Source: Pardosa pseudoannulata
Lineage: Eukaryota; Arthropoda; Arachnida; Araneae; Lycosidae
Assembly (NCBI GenBank): GCA_032207245.1
Contig: CM063506.1
Location: forward strand, 45,186,756-45,250,755
Length of the DNA stretch: 64,000 bases
Direction of reading: 5' to 3'
A program made the position numbers and the translations under genes. Within the stretch, counting starts at the first letter, position 1, and each line of letters starts with the position of its first letter. Positions 38,901 through 53,200 of this stretch are shown here, in pieces. The notes below the pieces were generated by a model. The model searched no databases. It was given only the letters and a program-made list of their open reading frames with translations, and had not been told where the DNA came from.

Positions 38901-41900
38901 CAAGAAAGCTTAATGGGTGGGTAAATGTATATTATTCTGGTTTTTTCTTAAATTGTAGATTAAAATTTTATTAATATAATAATAATTATTTTTTAATAAA
39001 AATTAGTTAAGATTTTTTGCACAAAATATAAGTTTATCTTTAGGGATATTGTATATAAATGTTATAGGGTTATATTTGTCTATTATTCATGGTCACCTGG
39101 ATAATACCAAATTGGAAACATTTTGATTGAAAAATTGCTATATGATTAAACTTAGGTATGTAGATACAACAATTTATTTTTATGTATGTGAGTTTATTAA
39201 CACTTATAAAGTAAGTTTATAGTTTTTTATGATAAAATTCCTGTAATTTCTCTAAAAGCATATATTTTATTTGTATGTACATCAGCAGTTTTATTTCTAT
39301 ATACTTTAACGAAAGCTTTTTAAAGTCATGGAAATATGATCTGCTAAATCAGGGAAAGTCATGAAAAGTCATAGATTTGAAAAATTTTGTTTGGGCAGAT
39401 ACCCTGTAAAATTCTCAAGTTGTTATGTAATAGCCAATGATTTTAATTTAGTATTCTATTTATATTCAGTGACCTCATTGGGGTATTTATAAAAGAGAAA
39501 ACAAAATTTGTTACAAAAAGAACATTTGTTTTTTATCTTTATTTTCATTCTCACCATATTGCTCACTTAATTTCCTTCATGTTCAGAAATGTTTAGTTCC
39601 AATAAATATAGAGAAATTTTGTTTGATAAACATTCGGGAAATGAATAAAATAAACACCCAATTTAAGAAAAAATAAGATACGGCTAATCTTTAAATATAG
39701 GATGAATTTGAATGTATTGTGTCTGAGACCAATATGGCAATAACTTTACTCCATGTAGTTGGAAGATCAATTGAGTTGGAAGAATTGAAACATCATTCAT
39801 GTACAGAGACCGCAGCTCTCCTTTTTTTCCTCGTTTTCCTTTTTTCTAGAAATCTCTCCTTTTTTCCTTATTTCACGGCATACCTCCCTTTTTTCGCCTA
39901 TTCCCGCCTTTTATTCCTTTTTTCTTTGAGCCATTCACTCCTTTTTTTTCTTTCTCAACATTTACGGAGTTATGTAACGGCGGAACGGATAACATACATC
40001 TTTTCCATGTTTTGATGACATCTTTGTTTTTCTAATATTTTCTTTCTGTGAGATATTTACTACTCTACCCCCGCCCCCCCCCAAAAAAAAAAAAAGTTTT
40101 AGGCTATTGACGATGCAGGTGTTTGAAAGTTAGCGAATAACGATCAAAATGTTAAAACTGAAGGGGGACCCGAATTTTGTCGAATGTAGTGTCGAGAAAT
40201 CTGTTTTGATGACCAGCTACCTAATAGTGCTGGACATCTCTGATACAAAAGATATTTAAAGTGGAAGCTAGCATGACTTGTGCAGAATGACAAGAAATAA
40301 AAAAATCGAGTACTTGAACTAAACATTTTTATTTAAGTTCTAAAAGTTTTTCAAATAAAAGTTAGCAAAATAAACATAATCAATTTAACAATCACCTATT
40401 ACGGAAAAACATTTAACCCTAATACCAAAAAAATACAAAATCAAACAAAAAGGATTTTCTAATCTGATACTGCTACCCTCACAGCTGACCAAAAAGAGGA
40501 TACCTTGCCTCCTGCTTGTCAGCCTTATATATCCAGCAGCAGGCATATCATGCTAATTAGCATAATCATGCGGCTTCCTCCCCCCACTCAGCCAATCACA
40601 AAATTACACGGATCGTAGCCGCCGAGTGAGAGTTGAAGCCACATTAGCGTCTGCCGTGCAGACGTCACAAACAAAATAACTGCGAGAGTCAGCTTCTTTA
40701 ACAAAAACAATCTAACTGGCGATTAAGGTGGCTGTCAAATCTCCTGCCTCGGTTGACTTAAATAAACGAACTAATAGACAAATTGCCGGGATTCACCGAA
40801 AGTTACGGAAGGTGCCGATTCGGCTGCAATTTCTAACATGTTTAACCCGTTTCTGAACCCAAGAGGGGGAAAAAGAATCGTTAGTCCGAGCCTGTGCGCT
40901 TAATAATGTGCTGCCGCATCGAATATTGAATTCAGGGATGATTCTGATCCGAAATTTTTTCTCTTTGCCGCATCCACAATTTTTTCTGACAAAGAGCAGG
41001 AGAGAAGCGTTATCAGTGCATTTTCTAATGGACCATTATAGTTAATACTACGATCATAATATGGGGCTCTCATACGGTAGAAGTATGTCTTAACAACCTA
41101 CGTACTTTCTTTATAGATAACCCCGAACGCACGTGCATGTAGACCGATCGTAATACTGATTTATGTATATCGATATATTTTTAATATCGCTGTAACAGTA
41201 TTGAAATTTTAATCCTTCCTATAGTTATTTCTAACGATACTCCATCTTAATGACTGAAATTTTGTGCTATGGGCAGTGTGTGAAAAAAATGACACTGTTG
41301 CAAATAACTTACGGAATTTTGGATATGCACGAAAGTTTATTATTGTTGAAAAATCCGCACTTTTTGTTAAGTTTCGCATGTGTAGTGAAGTTGATGAAAA
41401 AATTTTCTGATGAAAAATCGTAACTTTTAACGGTAATCCCGATAAAAATCAGTCCTACAGCTGAATTGATGGCCGAATGGTTAGGGCACTGACCTTCGGA
41501 ACCGGAGTTTGTGGGTTCGAGTCCCACTGAGGCATGGATGTTCGTAGCCGTTCGGAATCGGCTTTAAACAGTAGGTCCCGGTCTCATTAGCCCTCGTGTA
41601 GCAAAAAGTAGACCGTAGTGCTCCCAACCAACCAACCTACAGCTGAATCGGTAGTACGCTGCCATGGGTTCGAATCCCGCTGGTTTGTTCGCAGCCGCTC
41701 AGAATCGTAGTAATTAAGTAGTAAATTCCGATGTCTTTAGCCGTCGTGTAACATAAAAATAAACTCCTCAAGCGCCCTCAGAACAAACTAAATGGTTACA
41801 AGTATGTTAGTCTAAAGTAGAATTCGAACCCACTGGCTCAGATACCGAAAGAAAGCCGTCCTATTCGATCATCGTCCTGAAATTTTATTATTTAAAAAAA

Positions 41901-44900
41901 TTTTTTTTAACTGTGCACTTAAAACAAATAGCTTTATACTGTGTATATGTTGTTTAAATCGTTAGTTTTTAGGCATTGATTAAAATTAAATCTAATGATA
42001 ATTGTTGTATCTTTACAAACTATTAAGGTATAGATTTTACTTCTATTTAAGAAATTCTACAGTCACAAAATTAAAAATTTGTTTATAGAAATGCCTTCTA
42101 AAAATTTGATATCTAAAATGCGTGTTTATATTATTAGATTTTTTTAAATTAGGATATTTGAGAAACTTCTAATTTGAATCTGAACTTTTTTTGATTAGGA
42201 GATTCGAGTAATTGTTTACATTAATAAAAAATTAGCTTCTTGTATATTTCATACTTAGGTACTTGTTTTTGCATTATATAAATCAAATAAATATTTTTAA
42301 ATTGTTCTTTACTTTCCGTTTTTCCTTCTTCATTTTCCTCTTTTTTCCTCTATTTTTTTAACTTTTGGGTCTGTTACTTTTATTTAAAAATTATTGAAAT
42401 TATCCATTTAAAAAAATTAGACTTATACAGTATTTTTTAAACATTAATTATAAATCAATGTAAGAAAAATTAATAGAATTTTACAAACTAGTTAATAACA
42501 AATTTTGCTGTTACAAAGTTTTCAAGTTCTGTTCAGAAGTGCATTTTTTAAAAGCTTTGTTATTTGAAACGGCTTTTAAATTATTGATGTACTGTAGAAA
42601 TCCCTATTTATCCCTTATTAATATCCATGAACAAACCTACTTATAACAAATGAAACTTTTGATCTTGTGATTTTTCTTTTGTTTACAATGCTAATTTATC
42701 CATAAATGGTGAATCTCCATTTTATACATTTATAGTGAATCTTAGGAATGAGTTATAAGGATCCTTTCTTTCAGTCATTTACTAAGTTTTTTCTTCATTT
42801 TATAAAACCTTTTTGCAGTTATAAAAACAGATTTAAATATGCTTCTAGATTTAAAAACAAAGTGCATGAAATTAACATCTTGTCCAGCCCCTCAAGGAAA
42901 GAAAATGTTTTGTTGTATTGGACAAAGAAAATCCTAAAAGTATCTTGATACTGGGATCATGTCTGTAGAAGATTACAGATTAATTCAGTATTAAAATAGT
43001 AAGCAATAACTAAAGACAAAACTAGTTTTGCATTTGTCTGCATTTTTGGTCATTCTAATAGGCAATTATTCAGTTGTTTGGTTTTAGTCAGTTAAAATCA
43101 ACGATAATATTTTTATAAATCTTATATAAGATAATATGTAATCTTAACTAAATCTTACACAAGCTATAATTTTCTGAGATCTAGCATTTTTCTTATAGGT
43201 TCAAGCACAACAAACAATATGGTTCTTTAAAGTTTAATATAATAAAGTTCTACTGTATTGGTGAATTTATGTTTTAATTAGGCACATTGAAGAAGCATCT
43301 GATTTGAATCTATTTTGAATATTTTTTTACTAGGAAACTTGAGTACTTGTTTATATTGATAAAAAGTTATTTAGATACTTCCATATTTCATTTTTAGGCA
43401 ATTGTTTTTGCATTAGGTAAATCAGAACATTAATTTTTAATAGTTATTTAACTTCCTCCTTTTTTCCTTTTGCATTTTCCTCCTTTTTTCCCAAAATTTT
43501 GACTTCTGTGTCTGAAATAAAGTAGACTACTATGGAGAACTAGTCTGTGGTAGCTCAGTTAGCAAAGATCTGTTGTGTTTATTAATGGCTGCTGGAGCAC
43601 ATAAAATTAGTTTGTTGCCACAATGTCTTCCAAGTTCCCAAACAATACATCTGGAGGTGTCAGGCTAAGCCTGGTGTTCTTTGCTTGGTCCCTGCTTCGA
43701 AATTAAAAGACTTTGAGTAAAATTATTTTTTTCACCTTAGCAGTGCTCTTCAAATGAAAGGTACACCCCTCACCTAAATTTGAGTAGCCTTTGGCTCACA
43801 GGCTTGGCTAGTCAAGGAAGCATTAGTAACAATATAAATATCTTTAAAAAATTGTGATGAGCAAGATGAAATCTTCAGGTGGGCTAGAGCTGGCCCTAGC
43901 CATTGTTTGTAGGATGTAGCTGCTATCCCATGTTGGGCTTTATAAATTCTCTGTTACCATATACTTGTTACTGCCATCTTGGGCCAATGATTGAGCTTTG
44001 TTGCTTGTCTGACTAATAAATACAGGAATGTAAAGACAAAATTAAGAATATTATGTTGTTTTGCTCTTTATATTTTATACATTTTATGAGGATTTATATG
44101 AAGTAATAGACAAATTAAACTAACACATTCACATTTTTCATGTATATGAATCCTAAATTACTCTAACCTGAATAATATTTCTGATTTTTAATCTGACCAA
44201 TAATGCTGTGATAGTTGGACATGTATGTTTTATATGTTCTACATAACATTTTACTAATAAAGTTATGTCTTTGAAGCTAGTTGAAAGATTTTTTTAAATT
44301 TCTGTTTTAATTAGAGACAGTTTTTATATAAGGAGGAAATGGCTTTTTTAATCTAGTATACTGTAAAAACTGTGTAGTAATGTTGTCTAGTTATTTTAAT
44401 CAAATATATCTAGTATGTTAATAACTGTATGCTGGCTCTTTAATTTTTAAGTTTCTTTTAATAGATAACTTTATCCAAAATCCAGTGGAAAAGCAAACTG
44501 TAATTCACCCTTCTGAATTTGTCCTCTTGGAGAATGAAAAAAAAGTATGTACTCAATTCTTAGGGGTGAAATTCCCCTCTCTTACCCTATTTTCCCCTTT
44601 AATTGTTATTCAGTATCTTTTCATACTACTAGCTTATCATTAATATTCTTTATTTATAATTAGAGGGTTAATAGAGAAATTATTTTATGAAAGAACAGAA
44701 GTTTGAATATCTGAGCTAATTTGAGACAGTAATTACTCTGGATAGTTAAAAACTTGTCTAATAAAAACTCAATTTTACTTTTTTTTAACAGGGTTTTCAA
44801 AATTGTCCATTTGAAATTATAAAAATAATCTACAAGTACTACCACATGTTAACAGTGTAGTTGGATCCAACAACTGGGAATTATCAGAGAATTTGCTAGT

Positions 44901-45540
44901 TCTGAAAATGTGTTAAATAAAATAAAATCAAGGAATTTTCTGCACAAAAAAGTTTTTAAAAAATAAATTCTGCCAGTAAAAAAATTACTCTACCAAAAAA
45001 AAAAATTAATCATGTGCATTCTTTTAAAAATACTTTTTTTTAAGTCAAAAAAGGAAATTATATGAGACTGTATTATTTAAATACATATAAAATATATAAA
45101 GCAGAAGTTGTCTGTAAGTATTGCGTCCGTCTCTGTCGGGGTTCAAGAAGAGCGTTGGTTAAAGCGAACTTTTGTTCATTGTAAGTCACCGAACAATTGA
45201 AAACGGCAGTATTGTAGCAGTAATGGTATTTTTTGACTCACAGACGATTAGAAGTGTCAATTTCGCCGGTTTTGTCAACGTACCGACAGAGAAAATTGAC
45301 TGTGCTTTGTGTGACCACATCGGCTGGGTACCAAAGGGCTTTCCGGCTACTCCAAGGACAAAGGTCAAAGAGGGAGGGGGTGTCGATCTCCCCTAAAACC
45401 GAGGTTTCCTATTTGGAAAAGAAGAAACGGGAGGGGACTCCCGGCTGAACTTTGAGATGAGCAGGTTGCCTAGAGTGATCTTCTCTCTGGACCATAGATT
45501 GCATCTACATTGAGTTGATTTGTTTATTTTAAAACTCTCT

Positions 45541-45581
<41 letters not shown>

Positions 45582-48500
45582 TTAAATAAATTAGCCTTTG
45601 TTAAGTTTAATCTTCTACGGCTGATTATTTTGCCTCCATACCTGCTCCTTGTACAAGACCCATGCGAAATCATATCCAGACGATTAGGGCATGATTTACA
45701 ATCGGAAGTAGAAACATTGAAAACCTCTCGGCGAGTTTACATTGTCAAAGTTGTCATAGTTTATTTTTATAATTATTTTAATGAAACTGATTAATCCTCT
45801 GTTTCTCACACAGTTTATTCTGAACATCCCAAATTAAGAAAATAATGTTAATGCATTGGGATTTTATTTGTATTAAAATTTATAACTCTAAAAATATAAA
45901 TTTATATGTAAAACTAGTTTTATAAAAGAATTGAAAGAAACTGTGTAGTAAATAGTGTGATTTTTTTAGAGAAAAAGCAGTGAATTACTGGGGAAATATT
46001 TAGGAATTTTATGATAGTTTCCACCTGGACACCCTGATAATGGATCCATTAGCTCAATGTTAAGTTGCATGCAAGACCTTGATTATTAAACAGGGAAATG
46101 AAGCAATAGCCCATAGCCTTCCAAAGAAAAGAGGCTTCAAAATCTTTATATATTCTATCGTTTTTTCTTTTCCAATGGAGGGCTCTTGCTTCAAATCCTG
46201 CATTCACCTTTACAATACTGCAAGTTTGTTGCCCATTTTATTATAGGTGCATTTATGTAGGTGGTCAAAATTACACCTTATTAAGGGACAAAACAAATAA
46301 CAGCCAAGACTTATACAGAATTTGAACCCACACCCTCCAGTATGGTTGCCATTGTTGAATGTATATTACATTTTTTCTGATAGTCAAATTGCAATATTTA
46401 ATATGTTAGCATTGCCTAAGTTTGCTGAAATGTAATCAGTGATTATCTGACTATTTAGAATGAATACTCATTTTCTGCAAACTACAATTTGTGATTATAT
46501 ATGATTTGGTAATTCAGCATATAATAAAATAAGTATAATAAACAATTGTTGGATTGAAATTTATATTTTAAAAATTTTTAAAAAGAGGTATGATTTGTAA
46601 TTATAAATGCAGGCAAAATCATATTTTAATATGATATGCTGTCTCAAAGTTGGTTAAAATTATTTGTGTTAAGATCCTATTACTTTTTTATTATAGTAAA
46701 TAAATAAATATTTTTGTATTTTTCTGTAAATTACTATTTTAGAATTGATCATATTTATTTTTTTCTTTTTTATGCTGAAGGTGTTTTCAGTCCAAGTTTC
46801 AATAACTACTTTTTTTTTCTTCTGTTTTCCCCCATTAACCCCTCCCCCCCCCCAAAAAAAATAATACAAAACAAAATTTTTTATTTAATTTCTTTTGAAT
46901 GGCATATTTTTTTTCGTATTATGTTATTAAAAGTTAGTGTTTCATATTGATTCAATAATAGTTAACGTAATGAAATTGCATAATCATCTAAAACAGGATT
47001 GAAATGAATGGAGGTAATGAATCCCTATGATTATTGGTATGGTATGTATATATATATAATCATTAGTAACTGTGATTAATGTGACAGGTGTTTAATTTTT
47101 CTTTTTTAGAATGTGTCAGAATCCTCTAAATTTATATTGTTTTTAAATAAGTTCTCAATATTCCTATTCTCAGAAACATTTTTCCTATTTTTAAATTTTT
47201 CATTCCTATTTTTGCACACCTATGAGCTAAAGGAATCAATACAACAAGTACATAGCTATCTTAATCTGGGGAGGGAAAAAAAGTTTTAATTATCTTATTG
47301 TGGAAAAAAATATTTTGTATTGTTAATTTTATTTATTTTTTTAGAACATTCTCATTTCAATGAACTGTTTGAATAAAAATTTTCTGGCGAATAATGAAGT
47401 TATTTCTATCTTGTATGGAGATGAAATAATGCGACAACGATTGAGAAGGTATTGGTATTTGGTATTTAAATTTTTAATGTTAGATATCAACTTTATAAAT
47501 GTATATCAATTTTATTTAAATTAATCAAATAAAGTAGGTTCATAAGTGTGTTACACCCTGTCCCGGCCAAAGCCATGCAGACTAAAGTAGGTTCATAAAC
47601 ACTTCATCTCTTGTAAAAAAAACATTTTTTTTGAAAACTTCTGATTCTTTTTAATACCTTGTACCACCATGTTGCATTTCTGCTATGCACATTGTAATTA
47701 ACACAATTTGCTCATAGAATCCATATCAAATGATGATATTTAATTTAATTTTCTTATCAGAAGTTTCATTTATTTCATTTAAAAAAAAAAATATTTATAT
47801 ACATGTGTGTTTGCAGTGATGTCAGAAGTAGATTTCTCTGAAAGATAGTGTCAAGTTTTTCAAGTAAAGATAATTTTTAAGCAAAGATGTTTATGATATA
47901 AAAATTGTGTATAAAAATACTTTTTCAATTTTTTATATTTTTGTTTAAAATTTTTTAAATTACATTTTACGTTTGAAATAGTAAAGTTTCAAACATGTAA
48001 AAAATATTTGAAATGTATAATATTGGATATTATTTTAAATTTTAAGTTATTAAGACACAAAAGATTAATTTGTTATCACTTAAATTACTTACCATATCCA
48101 AATATAAGCATAGCTATGGTAGCTCAGTCAGCTAGAGCAGCAATTTCATAACCAGAGGTCATGGGATCAAATTTCGAGCTGACCATAGATCCTTCTTGTT
48201 CATTAATTCCAGCTTAGGAACATAAAAATTCATGTTCACAGTGGTCCTCCAGCTTCTCAAACAATACCTCTGGAGGTGTCTGGCTAAGCCTGGGGTCTTC
48301 TTCTTGGCCCCTGTTTTTAAATTAGGAGGACCCACATGGAGTTTAGTTAGTTACAGCCCTCCTGTTCCTTCTTCAAGTGATGCTGCCTATTACCCTTAGC
48401 CAGGATCAGTAGGATATTGCGATAGGGTCTATTAGACCTCGTAGAGTAGGCTTTCTAAAACTAGGAGTATTAGTAACAACAACAACAGCAGATCTATGCT

Positions 48501-48598
48501 GATATCAACTTTATGAGCATATCATCTCTTAGCTAATTATTTACTAAAAAGGAAATAACTCTTACAATAATGAATGATGCTCATCATTGTTCAGTGTA

Positions 48599-48662
<64 letters not shown>

Positions 48663-50159
48663 ACCTGAAAAAACATTGAAAAAGAATGTCCATTTCCTGA
48701 TATTATAAACTAATGACCTTTGTAGCAATACTGATGTAAACTGATGTACAAGGGACAATTACAGGATATATTTGTTAAGCTTAATGGATTTTTAAGTCGG
48801 CTGTATTGACATTATGCACATTATTAAACATAAATTTGTTCTTGCAGAGTATTGCAGTTTGATTACATAATTTTTTTTTTGTGTATGCCTTATATTCATA
48901 TCCTGGATGTAGTTTTTTAATGGTATTTTGTAAAGTCTCTGTAACAATTATTAAATTAATTTTTTAGTTAGGAGTTTGGTTTGGAAAATTGATTGGTTTA
49001 TTGCAAGAAAAAATTGCAAATTAATGATTTTGCCCCTGAGAAATGAAAATAATTCGGTTCTCTGGATTCAACTTGTTTTTCATTATGATTTCAAATTAGA
49101 ATTGAGTAAAATAATTTATTAGGCTAGTTTTTAATGTTACATATATATTTATTAAAACATGTCTATGTATTTTACCCTTGGACCTTCAAGGAATATGCTC
49201 CAAAAATTATGAAATGTGTATTTTTTAGCACCATTGTAAATTATAATTTGTGATTGTATTTTATGATTAATGTTTTTCAGAATTACTACAAAAAATATTT
49301 GTAGTAGTTAGAGAGTGTGTGTGTATATTATTAACCTTAAAGTTTATGCTTTTGTTAGATGTAATGTTTGAGTATTCACTCTTTATTCTTTCCTGGCTTT
49401 TCCATGAAAAGCATAAATATTACATAAAATGTTTCTTTGATCTTTCAAGTTGCATACTGCATTATAAATTTATTACCTGTATTTTTTCACTATAGACTGT
49501 CTAAATCTTCTTCATCAAAGAATCCAAATATGGCCTATAACATAAATTTCAGTATTCCATATGAGGGTGAAGACAAAGTATCACAAGGTATACTAAACTT
49601 TATTACTTCAGAATGTTCAAGCTTAAACCATTAATAATACATTACTTTTCTAAAACTGTTACTTCACTCTTATTGTCTGTGCATTACTGCGAAATATAGA
49701 AGGAAAAAAAAATATTCCGGACCAAAAATGTACAGCAAGATTAGCTTTCACATATTTTAGTGACAAAATTTTCTTATTAAAATTTTATAAAATTGTTTAT
49801 TAATTACATCTACATTACCACTTAACAATTTTATTTATTTATTTATTTATTTTTTGTTGTTGTTGATTCTTGGGTCCAAAAATAAGCATGTTTTTTATCA
49901 ACAGACTTAACAATCCCTGAAAATTAATGCAATCTTAACATTTTCTGCATTTTTTATATTTTTGTAATGCTTTCAGATGATAAATGATTGGGTATGAGTT
50001 TTTATCATTATTTTAATTATAAATCACTTACACTGGTTTATTAATAGAAATAATGCAACAGTTACAAATATTTTGTAGATTTTTCTTAAGTGTTATTCAC
50101 TGTTCTCATTTGTCATGTCATGCTATAAATGCACTTTTAAAGTGTTTTTCAATAATTTA

Positions 50160-50228
<69 letters not shown>

Positions 50229-53200
50229 ATTTTCATTCTATAGATTCATCCTATAAGTCTTCTCCTAAAGATGAGTCTTTGTTTTACACTCACTTGAAAA
50301 AATTAATGATTCATATATTTTACAACGGACAAAATACAAGTTTTAGCAGGATGAGTTTTGGTGCCCTCTCTGAAATTCAAGAAAGTTTTTCTAATATGAC
50401 TTTAAATTCTTCTGTGTCTCAAAGGTTGGTGTTTTTATTTATTTCTTTATCATTAGCATTCAGTTAATATTCTACAGTGTTAGTTTTGTTTATCTGAATA
50501 TTTTGTCTTTGTTTTTTATTTAATTTGCCAATAAAAAGGACTTCTGTAATTTTGGTAGAAAAACCATCCTGGCTTATATGCTGCACACACGATAATTGAC
50601 CTAAATAAAATGAAAGTTTGTCAGATAAGCCACTCTAGTATCCATGCTGCACACAGTAGGTTTTAAATTGAATGTGCCAGTTTTAGTCCTTGTATTGAAA
50701 AAATTTGATTGTTTTTCCCATAACAAACCAAACTAATTCTTATCTGTACTTCTAATGCTGGATGAACCTCTCATCAACTTGGAAACCTCATAGCCAAATT
50801 CAGTGATTTTCGAACTCTGCTCACCATTGCATAAGTTGGATCTGGAACATTTGCATAGCAACAGCACTTGCTGATACTTTGATATTAATAAACTGTAAAA
50901 ACTATAATATGAAGTACATTGGGTTTATACTTTACGACACACCATGCAATAGAGGCATATGAGAAATGTTTAGCTAAAGCAATATTTTGGATTGAGTTAT
51001 AAAGCATTCTAGCCTGCCTGGCTACTTAAGTGGAACAGGCACAATGTGTCTTTTCCTGTTGTTTGAATACATAAATAAGCCAGTTCTGACTCCAGTATTA
51101 ACAAAATAACACAGATTTATTTACAATAAAATAAAAGAATGAAGATATGAGCCGTAGAGATGGAGCAGAAAAAAAAAAATTCACATCTACACAGTCTTAA
51201 AATGTTGTTCAGTATGGGGAAAGGAAACATTGTTCCTTTGGGTCTCTATGAGGTCTGTTTTTCTCTTTTTTTTTTCCCCTTTTCAAACCCTTCGATCCCT
51301 CTTCTCATGGTGATACACCAAAATTCTTTATCTCCAAGTGTCACTTCTCAGTCACTTGTCTTTATGTTTTATCGAAAACACCTGCAAAGGATTCCTTGGT
51401 GCTTGACTGTCACCAAAAGTATCAAATTTGAAGACTTTGAGTTTTGTAACTTGGTAGCTCTTACCTCATATGAACACATGGTGTCCTCATCTGAAATGTA
51501 AGAGCAGCATTGTGCAGCACACGTGTTGTAAAATTGGTCATGGGTTCAAAACTTAAAGGAAAAAAAAAATTCTTTCAGATGCACCACAGATGTTACATTT
51601 TAACTGTTAAGCATGTATGAATGACAATGGCTTATCCAAAATAATTACAGTATCCAATTGCAAATATATAGTGGTGTATGTGTGTATGTAACTATATATA
51701 TATAAACCAGCACAATTTAAACACCAGTTACAATAAAGTTGTAGTCCCTATTGTTTTTACCTTCCCAGTCTACTGGGCAAGGAAAAGTCTAGGTAGCTAG
51801 ACTATTGAAGTAAAATGCAGTTCAGTAGTTCATATGTACATTGAAGAAAACAGCACAAGTCTGAGTCAAACTTAAATTTTATTTAAAAGCTGCTAAAAAA
51901 GACATGTTTAACAATCAAAGGCAGTCGAGGGAATGACCATCGAACACGTGCCGGAACAGGGTTGAACCCCACAGCAAGCGACACATGGAATTTTCCCAAA
52001 GGACTGGCAGTTAAACAATAAAAAGTAACTTAGATCAAATGAGACAAACTGAGTGATAGCTGTAAAATGCAGTGAGTGGTTAGAAAATTTGCATCTGTTG
52101 CCAAAAAAGTATTGAGAAATGAGTTGGAAGAATTTCAAGTCATAGATACTTCTTTAATTATATTTTGTGGCTGAAAAAATAAATTTGAGAGAAAAAGAAT
52201 GGGAAAGGGGAGAATTTTTAAGAGATATTAAAGTGAAATAATTTTGATATATTACATATATATATTAATTCTTAAATCTCATTAAGTTTATTCAAATGTG
52301 TTTATTAATTTTAAAAACCTTACTTTAAAGCAAAATTAAGTAAAATTAATTGCTTAATTTTTTATAATTACATAATTTATTAAAACATCTTTACATTTAT
52401 AGGCGTTTGACTATTGAGGGTCATTTACAACCTGTGAAAGAATCATCTTTTAGTGTACCTAGATTATCCTTACCAGCACCATTTGAGAAAGATCCTTCAT
52501 TGAAACCTGATACAACAGATTCATCTGTATCCTTAATTGCTGATTATTTACAAGAGATGAAATTAGATTCTTGGACAGTTCAGCCAGAAGAACTTACTAT
52601 AGATGCTGTTAATAAAGATAAAAGAATATTATTAAAAAGTTATTCGGATATGGATTTGAGGTATTTTTTTCCTTTATGGTTTTCCTAATATTTTGTGAAT
52701 TTCGTTTGTTTTAACACTTTTATATTTTAAAATGTATTGTAATTTTCTGCTATCGATAAAAATGGGTTTTGTTAATTTTTAAAATTTATTTCAGATTTAA
52801 AGTTGAATGGGCAATTGATGTTATCACTGTTTCTCCTGTCAGTGGTACACTATTAGCAAAGTAAGTTTTTATTTAAATCATTTAGCAGTATAATTTCTTA
52901 AGCATATACTCTAAACTATTTTTAACCCACTATTTTCATTTTTGTGGGGGGTAGAAGCTGGTCCATTCTCTCCCCCCTTATTCTTTGAACTTTTGATTCT
53001 GCTTATAAGTAAAAGCTACCATTCAGGACTAGAATAATTAGAGGATTCAAATTCCAGTTCCAGGCATAGATGTTGATAGCTGTACAATATTTATTAATTT
53101 CTGTTTAATGCAGAGAATTAGTCCATTTTATTACTTTCTTGTACAAAGTAAAGGAAGTATTGTAACTATGAAAAATTCAATTTATTACTAAATATTTATA

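Noticed and set aside
39719..40015. 98-codon Phe/Leu-rich open frame
   Set aside because: It is the translation of the CTCCTTTTTTCC array.
41468..41530. A tRNA gene with good A and B boxes
   Set aside because: Sequence after the B box does not complete an acceptor stem and continues as the SINE body, which is repeated elsewhere.
45172..45448. Overlapping open frames on both strands
   Set aside because: They lie wholly inside the solo LTR, and none resembles a protein.
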